Assembly (NCBI GenBank): GCA_003707065.3
Contig: PPXM03000009.1
Location: forward strand, 1 to 64,000
DNA length: 64,000 nucleotides
Source of the DNA: Trigonopsis variabilis
Taxonomy: Eukaryota > Ascomycota > Trigonopsidomycetes > Trigonopsidales > Trigonopsidaceae
Direction: 5' to 3'
Shown here: piece by piece, positions 55,993-64,000 of the stretch
How positions within the stretch are numbered: position 1 is the first letter of the stretch
Layout: every line of letters begins with the position of its first letter
Made by a program: the position numbers and the translations under genes
Notes under the pieces: model-generated
Told to the model about the DNA's origin: nothing
Seen by the model: only the letters and a program-made list of their open reading frames with translations
The model's database searches: none

Positions 55993-56718
55993 ATGTCTGT
56001 TCCCTTGCCTCCACGGGAGTTGATTGATCTTGTAGACCGAGCGCTGAGCGTGCCGCATGACCAAGGCCGTCCGTTTGTCACCTTGACGTGGGCGAGCTCG
56101 CTGGATGGCAGCATCTCTGCCGGGAAAGGCGTTCAGACCCATATCTCTGGCCCAGAGACCAAATCCATGACCCATTATCTGCGCAGTCGCCATGACGCTA
56201 TCCTTGTAGGCGTTGGAACGGCCATCTGTGACGATCCGGGTCTCAACTGTCGTCTCAGCGGGCACTCGACTCCCCGGCCGCTCGTGGTCGACCCCCATTT
56301 CAGATGGCAGTTCGACGAGAGCAGCCGCATGATTCAGAGTGCGCGCGAGTCCAAAGTCGGGCCGTGGATCATCGTTTCTACTGAGAGCGCAGTGGATCCG
56401 CAGCGGGAAGCAGTGCTGGCCCAAGTTGGCGGGCGGATTTTACGGGTCCAAGGCGACAGGTTTGACTGGCCCACGCTCCTGGCGACGTTATACAAAGAAG
56501 GCATAAATTCGGTGATGGTGGAGGGAGGAGCCAATGTCATCACCGGGATTCTGGGGGCAGAGGCCACCGATGTCATCATCCTTACCGTGGGGCCAATCAT
56601 TCTGGGGCGTTTGGGCATAGCACCTCATTTCTCGGAACAACACCGACTGGAACCACTTGCTTGGTGGGCCAATGCCGGCGACTACGTCCTTGCCGCCCGT
56701 CTCATTGGCGGCAAGTGA
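55993..56718 (+). CDS. RIB7: 2,5-diamino-6-ribosylamino-pyrimidinone 5'-phosphate reductase (riboflavin synthesis)
   Basis: Single exon, 241 residues. The enzyme uses NADPH to reduce the ribose side chain in the fungal riboflavin pathway. FVTLTWASSLDGSISAG at the N-terminus, SRHDAILVGVGTAICDDPGLNCR, RPLVVDP and the NADPH site MVEGGANVITGIL are diagnostic of the RibD-C/Rib7 family. The C-terminal ILTVGPIILGRLGIAP is also standard. There is no fused deaminase domain, as expected in fungi. A GTCACGTG motif lies 39 bp upstream of the ATG. It is followed on the same strand by the TauD-type gene after 133 bp. Confidence 0.93.
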   Translation: MSVPLPPRELIDLVDRALSVPHDQGRPFVTLTWASSLDGSISAGKGVQTHISGPETKSMTHYLRSRHDAILVGVGTAICDDPGLNCRLSGHSTPRPLVVDPHFRWQFDESSRMIQSARESKVGPWIIVSTESAVDPQREAVLAQVGGRILRVQGDRFDWPTLLATLYKEGINSVMVEGGANVITGILGAEATDVIILTVGPIILGRLGIAPHFSEQHRLEPLAWWANAGDYVLAARLIGGK

Positions 56719-56806
56719 GCACGCCATGGCAGTCTCCCAGTGCTGTAACGCAATCACCTCGCTTAGCGTTGATGCAATAGCTCAGAGAACCCGAAGATGA
56801 TTGTAA

Positions 56807-56813
56807 TATAAAA
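56807..56813 (+). promoter_or_regulatory. TATA box of the TauD-type gene
   Basis: TATAAAA lies 45 bp upstream of the ATG at 56852, which implies a very short leader if used in the normal way. Confidence 0.6.
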
Positions 56814-56851
56814 GTGCAGAGGGCTCTTTTTTATATTTACTATCTACAACA

Positions 56852-57982
56852 ATGTCGACTTCCTACAAGACAATCCAATCTGTCGATGGCTCCTCCTTCC
56901 GACCCGAGGTCAATGCAAACAGCACCTGGGTGCGAGAAGACGGCGGTCGACTGGTTCTCCGAGGCCAGGAAGACGTCCCCTACAGCCACTATCTTCCCAC
57001 CTACGACCTTACCGAGAAATTCCCTCCTCTCGAGTACTTTGACTTCCACGACCGCGGTCTCGACGCCGACCCCGAGCTCCCCAACCTCTTCCCCAAGGGA
57101 GGCGAGTACGAGCTCGACGATCTCAGTCCCCGCTTCGGTACCGAGGTCAACGGCATCCAATTGTCTTCATTGAGCGACGCTGCCAAGGACGAGCTGGCTC
57201 TCTATGTCGCTAAGCGCGGTGTCGTCATCTTCCGCGACCAGGATCTCCAAGACCTTCCCATTGAGGAGGCCGTCGAATTCGGCGAGTACTTTGGCCCTCA
57301 ACACGTCCATCCCACTTCGGGAGCTCCCAAAGGACACCCTGAAGTCCATCTCGTCCACCGTGGCGAAGGCGACAGGGTCCACGAAACCTTCTTTGAAACC
57401 CACACCTCGTCTGTTGCCTGGCACAGCGACGTTTCCTACGAGAAACAGCCTCCTGGAACCACTTTCTTGGCCATGTTGGACACTCCTGCCTCTGGCGGCG
57501 ACACTGTCTACACTGACACCCGCGAGGCCTACCGTCGTCTCTCGAAACCTTTCCAGGAGCGTCTCAAGGGATTGAAGGTCGTCCACTCTGCCCACGAGCA
57601 AGCTGAGGCCTCTCGAGTCCGCGGTGGTCCCGTTCGTCGCGAGCCCGTCAAGAGCATCCACCCTCTTGTTCGACAACACCCCGTTACCAAGGACAAGGCT
57701 CTCTATGTCAACCCCCAGTTCTCGCGAGAGATCGTCGGCCTCAAGGAGGAGGAAAGCGAATATCTTCTCCGATTCTTATACGACCACATCTCCAAGGGCG
57801 CCGACTTCCAGATCCGGGCCCGCTGGCGCCCCAAGACCGTTGTCGTTTGGGACAACCGTCTTGCCGTCCACTCGGCCATTCTCGACTGGGTCGATGGCCA
57901 CCGTCGCCATGCTTTTAGATTGACTCCTCAAGCTGACCGACCGACGGAGAGCTACGAGGACGAGGAGGAAGAAAAGAAATAG
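56852..57982 (+). CDS. Fe(II)/2-oxoglutarate-dependent sulfonate (TauD-type) dioxygenase
   Basis: Single exon, 376 residues. The iron site is His191 and Asp193 in VAWHSDVSYE with the distal His353 in HRRHAFRLTP; the Arg after it should bind 2-oxoglutarate. FGTEVNGIQLSSL, RGVVIFRDQDL, EYFGPQHVHP and VVWDNRLAVH are typical. Such fungal enzymes (for example yeast Jlp1) release sulfite from sulfonates or sulfate esters, or act on other small acids; the substrate is inference. Codons favour C in third position much more than in the neighbouring genes, and the gene has a TATA box close to the ATG. Both suggest high, regulated expression. The C-terminus is acidic (EDEEEEKK). Confidence 0.88.
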   Translation: MSTSYKTIQSVDGSSFRPEVNANSTWVREDGGRLVLRGQEDVPYSHYLPTYDLTEKFPPLEYFDFHDRGLDADPELPNLFPKGGEYELDDLSPRFGTEVNGIQLSSLSDAAKDELALYVAKRGVVIFRDQDLQDLPIEEAVEFGEYFGPQHVHPTSGAPKGHPEVHLVHRGEGDRVHETFFETHTSSVAWHSDVSYEKQPPGTTFLAMLDTPASGGDTVYTDTREAYRRLSKPFQERLKGLKVVHSAHEQAEASRVRGGPVRREPVKSIHPLVRQHPVTKDKALYVNPQFSREIVGLKEEESEYLLRFLYDHISKGADFQIRARWRPKTVVVWDNRLAVHSAILDWVDGHRRHAFRLTPQADRPTESYEDEEEEKK

Positions 57983-58301
57983 GCAAAGGAGTTTGGGAAC
58001 AGTATTATTAAATGAATTGACGTTGCACTGCAGTCTAGTCGGAGTGTAGAAGTGAGAAGTCTTGTAGTCGTTTACTTGTAGAGGTCGATTCACTCGTGCT
58101 ATTGTGGAGGAATGGGCAAGGAAACTGTTCGGGAACTCCAAGGATCACGACATTGGCTGTGTGCCAGCACACTCTTATATGCATTTACGTATGCACAAAC
58201 ACTCTCTATGCATCTACGCATTACGTTTATAACACTACGATCATATGAATTCATTACTCGGACAGTCGCACCGGCCCTGCATTCTACCTACAATGGCGAG
58301 A
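57983..58301. other. convergent intergenic, nothing recognised
   Basis: The 319 bp between the dioxygenase stop and the DUF2470 gene stop show no gene or RNA. Confidence 0.5.
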
Positions 58302-59030
58302 CTACTTAGTCTTTTTGGACGGAGGCGTAGACACCTTGTTGATCTCTTCCTGGAACCTGAGAATGGCTGAGCGGCCAAACAAGAGACAAGAGATCTGCCA
58401 CTTTTGTCGGATGTCATCCGGCACGCGATACTTCTTGAGCTGGCCGTTCAGGAACGCCGTCTCAACGCCGTGGATGGCAAACGTGAAGATAACAAAGTGG
58501 AACCGGTGGCCAAACGCGAAATTGAAGACTTGAAACAGAGGCCCATCGCCAAACGCAACATGTAGAGGGTCGAGGAAGACGGATTTGACAACCTCGGTGC
58601 TCAAGACGGCGGTAACGGCCAGCCACAGCATCAGAACAAACGAAGTAAGATCGGCAGAGCGCGAGAAACTCAAAGGAACGTAGCTTTTGATCTGGTAAGC
58701 GGAGTACCCTCGCGCTTCCGCGCTCTCCTTGGCCATGTCGACCAGAACCTTCCTCGAGTCCGACAGCGATTCCATTGGAGGCCGAATAGGAATAGACACG
58801 ATTTCGAGATGATCGCCAGGGTCTCCTGGGCGACTTGAGGTGGACGTAAGATCCGGCAGTTCGATCTGGAGCTCGGTTAACGAGATGTCATGGATCCGGA
58901 GGTTTCTAGCAGCTTCCGAGTCCAGGGGAACCTCAATCCCCTTGTAGAAGGCCAGATAGTCGACCAAGGACAACTTATGGTCCTTATTCATATGAGAGAT
59001 GATTCTCTCTTTGACAGCGTTGTCAGACAT
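58302..59030 (-). CDS. DUF2470-domain integral membrane protein
   Basis: Single exon, 242 residues from the ATG at 59030. The first third (about 1-95) is a DUF2470 fold: KERIISHMNKDHKLSLVDYL, with the His-Met-Asn-Lys-Asp-His motif of heme-handling HugZ-like domains. The rest has about three hydrophobic helices (SFVLMLWLAVTAVLSTEVV, FGHRFHFVIFTFAIHGVETAFL) and a basic tail. Fungal homologues of this two-part build are uncharacterised membrane proteins. A heme-related role is possible but is inference. The frame stays open for 26 codons upstream of the ATG, so an upstream exon is possible. Confidence 0.75.
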   Translation of the reverse strand: MSDNAVKERIISHMNKDHKLSLVDYLAFYKGIEVPLDSEAARNLRIHDISLTELQIELPDLTSTSSRPGDPGDHLEIVSIPIRPPMESLSDSRKVLVDMAKESAEARGYSAYQIKSYVPLSFSRSADLTSFVLMLWLAVTAVLSTEVVKSVFLDPLHVAFGDGPLFQVFNFAFGHRFHFVIFTFAIHGVETAFLNGQLKKYRVPDDIRQKWQISCLLFGRSAILRFQEEINKVSTPPSKKTK

Positions 59031-59564
59031 GGTGTCGCAAGTCAGGCAGTGGTAGCACCGGAGGCTGAGTGGAACCAGTCGAACGATGTTGGGGTAGCGA
59101 TGGATCAAACGGTGCTTGGCGCATAGCCGACTGGCTCACCGACGAGCGTCGAAGCTTACCGAGGACGATTAAAAAGCTCGTACGATGAGGCTTGTAGTGA
59201 ATCATGGTGCGTTTGACACGGTCTTGAGAGTATTCGATTTAGTTTTGGTATTATCGCCTGGATCAATTGCTGCATTTCTCGGGAAAGAGCTGTAGAGGGT
59301 GCAAGGCGGCCAAGAACAATCGTGCGCTTCTTGGTCAATTTTGGCCAAGAGAGATGGTTATTAGTCGTGTAGGCGTGATGCTTCTCTTATTTAGGGAGCT
59401 ACTGCGCCAATAAGTGGCAGGGTTAGCTGAACTGGCGATGGCGCGATCAATTAGCTGAGATAATACGCCATTGTCCAAGATACGTAGCAAAATAATATAC
59501 AAGGTAGAAGCAGCCAAGGCGGAAGCAGTCGGCTCGGATTGGTTCAGACACGATTGCATATGGA
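59031..59564. other. intergenic between ELMO and DUF2470 genes
   Basis: About 0.53 kb between two minus-strand genes. Two small frames (59335-59568 and 59156-59338) are open but match no family. The first begins at an ATG that overlaps the ELMO stop. A possible upstream exon of the DUF2470 gene cannot be excluded. Confidence 0.4.
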
Positions 59565-60647
59565 TCATTCCGACTTGATCTTGTCCTGAACAGGCAGCCT
59601 CAAGAGATGTGTGGATTTGAATTGCTTAAAGGCAATTTCAAAGTCCAGGACTGAGCGGACACTGCCGCTGGCGACCTGCGCACTCCAGAACAAGTGGAAC
59701 GATGTGAGGAGGTCGACGAGTAGATCGACCATCAGTTGCTCGACCTCAGAAGTACTGGCGTTTGGGCTCATGTGGAGCAACAGGAACTCGTCGAGATCGC
59801 CATATTTGAGTTTCGACTGGAAGAAAGAAACGAGGTGGATGGCTGCGAGACCAAGGGAATACCATGTAGGGACAATGTCGGCGTTCCACGCAGCAGCACT
59901 CTTGGCGAGGTCAAAGATTTTGCCGGGATGACGAATGCAGGCTTTTGAAAACAAGGTAGCACCAAGGACACCGGTTCCCCTAAAGTCTGTACATGGATCG
60001 GAACCCTGAAAGCCCAGGAAAACCCAGTTATGTCCAAGCTTGCCCTGAGAGTCGTTCAGGTTGTAGTCGACTTCAGCGTTGGGTTCGCCAGAATCAATGA
60101 CCGTAGTCCATGCTTCAGCCAGCAGATCTCCATGGCTATCCCACGTAACTTGGGTGTGTGCATGCTGCAAGAACAATTTCTTTGACCGTTCCAGAATGAG
60201 GATCTGATGAACGGCTCCAAGCATGAACAGATAAGGAAAGCTGATCTCCCTCGAAGAAGACACCGGGATAGTCTTCATTCTACACAGCTCCATAGTCAGG
60301 GCTTTAGTCAACAGCTCAACGGGTATCTGCGAGTCGGCTTCAGAGCTTTTCCCCAGCAGAATCCGGAAATCGGCCAGCCTCTTCGACACCACGATCTCGC
60401 CGTAGAGCCTCCACACAAATTTCCTTGCTTTCACCGGGCCCCCGTGCGCCTGGTTGCTGACCAAAAAACCAGCCATGCATATCCTCTGAATCATGGATAC
60501 TCCCGTCACGAAATGCACAAGGGCCTTGATCCACCGCCGGACGACCAGGACCCAGTTGATCCAAAACGCCCCTCCTGATCCTCTGCTCTGGCATCCAATC
60601 CGTAGTATTTTGTCATCTAACACCGTCAATAGATAACCTAGGCTCAT
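59565..60647 (-). CDS. ELMO/CED-12 domain protein
   Basis: Single exon, 360 residues. The ELMO signature is HNWVFLGFQGSDPCTDFRGT then GVLGATLFSKAC (about 205-240), followed by YSLGLAAIHLVSFF and a long helical end. The N-terminal 100 residues contain hydrophobic helices (FWINWVLVVRRWIKALVHFV), which may be membrane-associated. In animals ELMOD proteins are GTPase-activating for Arf/Arl GTPases; the single-domain form here is closer to ELMOD than to ELMO1. The GAP-type Arg residue was not assigned. Baker's yeast lacks the family but many other fungi keep it. The next gene is the divergent arginyl-tRNA synthetase. Confidence 0.85.
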   Translation of the reverse strand: MSLGYLLTVLDDKILRIGCQSRGSGGAFWINWVLVVRRWIKALVHFVTGVSMIQRICMAGFLVSNQAHGGPVKARKFVWRLYGEIVVSKRLADFRILLGKSSEADSQIPVELLTKALTMELCRMKTIPVSSSREISFPYLFMLGAVHQILILERSKKLFLQHAHTQVTWDSHGDLLAEAWTTVIDSGEPNAEVDYNLNDSQGKLGHNWVFLGFQGSDPCTDFRGTGVLGATLFSKACIRHPGKIFDLAKSAAAWNADIVPTWYSLGLAAIHLVSFFQSKLKYGDLDEFLLLHMSPNASTSEVEQLMVDLLVDLLTSFHLFWSAQVASGSVRSVLDFEIAFKQFKSTHLLRLPVQDKIKSE

Positions 60648-61025
60648 TGGCTCGGCGCGAGTGCAAACGCTGATGGAACTGATGAAACACCGCTGGTAGC
60701 GCAGTCGCGACAGAACAGCAAGTTGAATTTCAGTGAAAAAGTTATACTGCTACATCATGGCAGGTCGACAGCTAGTAAAAGCAGCTGTGTCTTTACAAGT
60801 TCCACTAGCTACGCCAACATCGAGTGAGGTGATTCATAGAAGTAAGTCAAACATAGAGCAAAACACCTCGACACCTCACTAATTACGACCAATACTGCGT
60901 AAAGTGCATCAAAAAGATACAGCTCCTCCTCTGGCACAGTACCACGCACATCGTTTGGTACTAACCCATTGGCACAATCCAACCTTCGTCGTCGTGCCTG
61001 AGCAGCAAACAGCCAGCAGGAAAAA
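60648..61025. other. divergent promoter region of the ELMO and ArgRS genes
   Basis: About 0.38 kb between divergent genes, no recognised gene. An 83-codon minus-strand frame at 60809-61060 overlaps the ArgRS start and looks spurious. Confidence 0.5.
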
Positions 61026-61033
61026 CACGTGAC
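61026..61033. promoter_or_regulatory. GTCACGTG (Cbf1-type E-box) upstream of ArgRS
   Basis: CACGTGAC, the reverse of GTCACGTG, lies 20 bp before the first ATG of the arginyl-tRNA synthetase gene. It is the third perfect copy close to a gene start in this window. Confidence 0.4.
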
Positions 61034-61052
61034 TGTAACAAATAAATTTTCC

Positions 61053-62966
61053 ATGACCACACTCTGGTCTAGATATCTTCCCTTAAGGTCGTGCGTTCGG
61101 GCAATGTCAGTACAAACTCTCAGTGACCGATTAAGCGCGCTTGGTATCAGCGAGCAGCCCCTTCTAGCGGGTGCTCGTGAGTCCTCGCCCGTCGATTTGT
61201 TCCGGTCTTATATTGCTCAACAGATTGGCAAGCTAGCTTCGCTTGATCCTGAAGCGGTGTTTCCCTGCTTAGAGTTGGGCCTTTTGCCCGATAAAGGAGA
61301 CCTGTTGCTTCCAATTCCGCGACTTCGTATCAAAGGCGTGAATCCCAAGGAGGTGGCTGAGAAATGGGGCCAAGAGTTCCCCACTGACGGGCTGGTGTCG
61401 AAGGTCATTGCTCAAGGACCGTTTTTGCAGTTTTACTTTGCCCCCAAGATCCTCAAGGACCTCGTTGTGCCCCAGGTTCTGTCGCAAGGGAAAGCGTATG
61501 GTGCCAATGATACCGGCAAGGGCAAGCGAGTGTTGGTCGAGTTTAGCTCGCCCAATATTGCTAAACCGTTTCACGCTGGTCATTTGCGGTCTACAATCAT
61601 TGGTGGGTTCTTATCGAACGTGTATGAGCAGTGTGGATGGGACGTGATTCGCATGAACTACTTGGGAGACTGGGGTAAACAGTTTGGAATCTTGGCGGTC
61701 GGGTTCAAGCGATACGGCAGCGAGGAAGCGTTGGAGAAGGACCCCATTAACCATCTGTTTGAAGTCTATGTCAAGATCAACCAGGTCATCACTGATGAGA
61801 AAGAGGCGGCCAAGAAACTAAAGGAGGAAGGCACATTAGGCGCGGACGAGCCAGATAGTGCTACAGACGATGAAGCCAGAGAGTACTTCCGTCGAATGGA
61901 GGATCAGGACGAAGAAGCCCTGGGCCTATGGAAGAAATTCCGGGACTTGAGTATTTCTCGATACAGACAGACCTATGGACGACTCAACATCAACTATGAC
62001 GAGTACAGTGGCGAGTCGCAGGTGCCAAACAAAATCATGGACGAGGCGCTGTCCCTGTTTAAAGAAAAAAATCTCGTGACTGAAGATAAGGGCGCGACTT
62101 TGATCGACCTGACTCCCTACAACAAGAAACTAGGCAAAGCGGTGATCCAAAAGCGCGATGGTACCACTCTGTATCTGACTCGAGACGTGGGAGCCGCTAT
62201 TGACCGATATGCTCGATTCCACTTCGATAAAATGATCTACGTGGTGGCCTCCCAACAAGATCTCCATCTCGCTCAGCTTTTCAAGATCCTCGAGTTGCTT
62301 GATCTTCCCTGGGCCAAGGATCTTATCCACGTCAACTTTGGCATGGTTCTCGGAATGAGCACTCGAAAGGGCACTGTGGTCTTTTTGGACAACATTCTTG
62401 AAGAGGCCAAAGAAAACATGCACCAGGTCATGAAGAAGAATGAAACCAAATACTCGTTGGTCGAGAACCCTGAAGAGGTCGCCGACATTGTCGGCCGCTC
62501 GGCTGTCATGATCCAAGATATGCAAGGCAAGCGAATCAACAACTATAAATTCGATTGGTCGCGAATCTTGACTTTTGAAGGTGACACCGGCCCTTATCTC
62601 CAATACGCCCATTCCCGTCTTTGCTCGGTTGAACGCAAGGCTCTGACTGATTATGGCTTCTCGCCCCAAGACTATCAAAACGCCAACCTTGACCTTGTCA
62701 CCGAGCCCGCAGGCGAAAACATCGTCCGCTCGTTGGCCCTCTACCCCGAAATCCTCCTCATGGCCAGCCGAAACTATGAACCTTCCACCATTTGCACCTA
62801 CCTCTTCCGCTTGGCCCATCTTGTTTCCAGCGCCTACGACGTCCTCTGGGTGGCCAACCAGGAGAAAGATCTCGCTCTCGCCCGTTTGGCTGTCTACGCT
62901 GCTGCTCGCCAGGTCATCAACAATGGCATGCGCCTCTTGGGTCTAACTCCAGTGGAACGGATGTAA
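61053..62966 (+). CDS. arginyl-tRNA synthetase, probably cytosolic and mitochondrial
   Basis: Single exon, 637 residues. The class I HIGH motif is HAGH (174-177) in SSPNIAKPFHAGHLRST. The N-terminal Add1 domain, the GDWGKQFG block, YRQTYGRLNI, the TTLYLTRDVGAAIDRY block, GMSTRKGTVVFLDN and the C-terminal anticodon-binding domain are all present (FRLAHLVSSAYDV to GLTPVERM). It charges tRNA-Arg. Two ATGs begin the frame: 61053 gives MTTLWSRYLPLRSCVRA, an amphipathic, Arg-rich leader like a mitochondrial presequence; 61104 gives a normal cytosolic start. A single gene serving both compartments through alternative starts is therefore plausible. A GTCACGTG motif lies 20 bp upstream. Confidence 0.94.
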   Translation: MTTLWSRYLPLRSCVRAMSVQTLSDRLSALGISEQPLLAGARESSPVDLFRSYIAQQIGKLASLDPEAVFPCLELGLLPDKGDLLLPIPRLRIKGVNPKEVAEKWGQEFPTDGLVSKVIAQGPFLQFYFAPKILKDLVVPQVLSQGKAYGANDTGKGKRVLVEFSSPNIAKPFHAGHLRSTIIGGFLSNVYEQCGWDVIRMNYLGDWGKQFGILAVGFKRYGSEEALEKDPINHLFEVYVKINQVITDEKEAAKKLKEEGTLGADEPDSATDDEAREYFRRMEDQDEEALGLWKKFRDLSISRYRQTYGRLNINYDEYSGESQVPNKIMDEALSLFKEKNLVTEDKGATLIDLTPYNKKLGKAVIQKRDGTTLYLTRDVGAAIDRYARFHFDKMIYVVASQQDLHLAQLFKILELLDLPWAKDLIHVNFGMVLGMSTRKGTVVFLDNILEEAKENMHQVMKKNETKYSLVENPEEVADIVGRSAVMIQDMQGKRINNYKFDWSRILTFEGDTGPYLQYAHSRLCSVERKALTDYGFSPQDYQNANLDLVTEPAGENIVRSLALYPEILLMASRNYEPSTICTYLFRLAHLVSSAYDVLWVANQEKDLALARLAVYAAARQVINNGMRLLGLTPVERM

Positions 62967-63058
62967 GATACAAGTGTAAATAGGAACATGACACCAGGTT
63001 TTATAATACACAATACCTGTACCCTTGAATACATGCAATCCCTCTCACACATCTCCAC

Positions 63059-64000
63059 TTATTGGTCAACGTCTTTTATCAAATCCTCGAGGCATTCGCC
63101 AGCATAAGCTATTGCAAACGGCTCTGGTAACCGCGTCCACGATAAAGGCTTATCAGGCCCCAATGACGATTCTATGGAGTGCAGACTAGCCAATTGAGCC
63201 GAAAGCTCTGCTGCATAAGGTCCAAAGACGTCCGGAGAACCTTTGAGAGGCTCAGAATATAAAGACGTACAATGAACACGATCATAGTAGAGGTTCTGCT
63301 TTTCAACCGTGAACAGCAGCTCGTCACTTGTTAGAGAGGCCTCCAACTGTTCGCTAAGAGGCGCCCCTGAACTTAGGGAGAGATGACCCGAAGTAATACC
63401 ATTAATCAAGGCCTTGGGGTAAACGCTAGTGGTCTTGAGATAACTAATGAGTAACTTCTCAACGTGGGCGTAGTAATATTCCGTGTCCAACCCGAGAACT
63501 TGTCGAGATATGAAAGATGCCGCCCTGATTCGAAGTTCCTCATCGTCGTCAAGCAAAAAGGAGTAAAGAGACAAGACCAATTTTGGAGACGTCTGGCCAG
63601 ATGACATTAGATTGAGCAGTCCCTTTAAAGCAGCGAGTCTAAACGGATATTCCGCGTTTTCATCGATATACGGTTTAAGGGTCATAACATACTTGTCGAG
63701 CTTTGAGGTATCATGGGAATAGTCGACAGTGAGATATCCAAACGATTCAACGGCTGCAATGACGATTTTATCCGTAAACCTGCCATTTTCAAAGCCATTG
63801 GTCACGATCTCTTCAACCATGCTATAGAGGAGATTTTGACGGGATTCAGGAAGACGAATCTTCTTGTCAACTATCAACTGACAATATAAGGTCAACGCGG
63901 GCCCTTTGATTTGATCCCAGCCCTCAGAATCGGATACCAACGTCCATAGAGTGTCTAGAATGGGGGAGACGTCAACAAGTCTATCGAGTCGCGCATGGAG
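63059..64000 (-). CDS. C-terminal part of a THADA/Trm732-like HEAT-repeat protein (partial)
   Basis: An open frame of 313 codons ends at 63059 and runs off the window at 64000, so the N-terminal bulk of the gene is missing. The protein is all helical with HEAT-like units: RLAALKGLLNLMS, KLVLSLYSFLLDDDEELRIRAASFISRQVLG and LYYDRVHCTSLYSEPLKG. The DDDEELRIRAA turn and the closing segment resemble the C-terminus of THADA/Trm732, the large partner that lets Trm7 methylate ribose 32 of tRNAs. This is a tentative match by texture; other large HEAT proteins remain possible. It converges on the arginyl-tRNA synthetase gene 92 bp away. Confidence 0.5.
   Translation of the reverse strand, partial: LHARLDRLVDVSPILDTLWTLVSDSEGWDQIKGPALTLYCQLIVDKKIRLPESRQNLLYSMVEEIVTNGFENGRFTDKIVIAAVESFGYLTVDYSHDTSKLDKYVMTLKPYIDENAEYPFRLAALKGLLNLMSSGQTSPKLVLSLYSFLLDDDEELRIRAASFISRQVLGLDTEYYYAHVEKLLISYLKTTSVYPKALINGITSGHLSLSSGAPLSEQLEASLTSDELLFTVEKQNLYYDRVHCTSLYSEPLKGSPDVFGPYAAELSAQLASLHSIESSLGPDKPLSWTRLPEPFAIAYAGECLEDLIKDVDQ

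Noticed and set aside
59335-59568. 77-codon frame starting in the ELMO stop (ATGA overlap)
   Set aside because: Stop-start overlaps of this kind arise easily by chance; the frame has no recognisable domain.
60809-61060. 83-codon minus-strand frame over the ArgRS promoter
   Set aside because: It overlaps the ArgRS start and has no homologue I know.
1-64000. CRISPR array, bacterial operon or metabolic gene cluster
   Set aside because: No spaced repeat array is present, genes carry spliceosomal introns, and neighbours belong to unrelated pathways.

Overview
The window is nuclear DNA of a compact, intron-containing fungus, most likely an early-diverging ascomycete yeast or related member of the Dikarya. 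The evidence is the gene content: a Zn2Cys6 regulator, Pan1, coronin, cytochrome c1, Alg8, RIB7 and a DGAT1-type acyltransferase. It also includes proteins missing from baker's yeast (haspin of the animal/fission-yeast type, ELMO, NSRP1-like, DGAT1). U4 and U6 snRNA genes are close to the budding-yeast forms. Genes are packed on both strands with gaps often under 150 bp. I resolved 52 introns in 22 genes; almost all are 29-49 nt, with GT(A/G)AG-type donors and a CTAAC/CTGAC-like branch site only a few bases before the acceptor AG. CTG appears to be read as Leu and there is no sign of bacterial-type organisation.

Layout. 1-1.04 kb: no gene. 1-4.8 kb: Bud21/Utp16-like nucleolar protein, ZIP9-type metal transporter, HAT1. 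4.9-13.5 kb: haspin kinase, coronin, DNA polymerase eta, NSRP1-like splicing regulator and a hydroxyisobutyrate-dehydrogenase-like enzyme, the last two overlapping by their stop codons. 14.1-17.6 kb: mRNA capping guanylyltransferase, Rpn14/PAAF1, Tim13. 17.6-20.4 kb: gene-poor stretch with one uncertain minus-strand gene. 20.4-29.3 kb: DGAT1, L-type lectin, Tma20/MCTS1, Pfs2, Alg8, cytochrome c1. 30-36 kb: U6 snRNA (minus strand, with a downstream B box), glycogen debranching enzyme, U4 snRNA. 36.2-46.9 kb: MARVEL-like membrane protein, Zn2Cys6 regulator, Asa1, Dbp7, Rpc37, Gfo/Idh/MocA oxidoreductase, SDR. 47.8-53.7 kb: Pan1 and DcpS/Dcs1. 53.7-56 kb: a hairpin-forming repeat and a broken gag-like retroelement relic. 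56-64 kb: RIB7, TauD-type dioxygenase, DUF2470 membrane protein, ELMO protein, arginyl-tRNA synthetase and the C-terminal part of a THADA/Trm732-like HEAT protein that runs off the window.

Most genes are independent housekeeping loci and I see no operon-like metabolic cluster. The theme that stands out is RNA biology: U4 and U6, which pair with each other, lie 5.6 kb apart on either side of GDB1, in a region that also carries capping enzyme, Pfs2, NSRP1, DcpS, Dbp7, Bud21 and Rpc37. Exon-intron models below come from reading frame, splice signals and family alignment recalled from memory; none has been checked against transcripts or a database.
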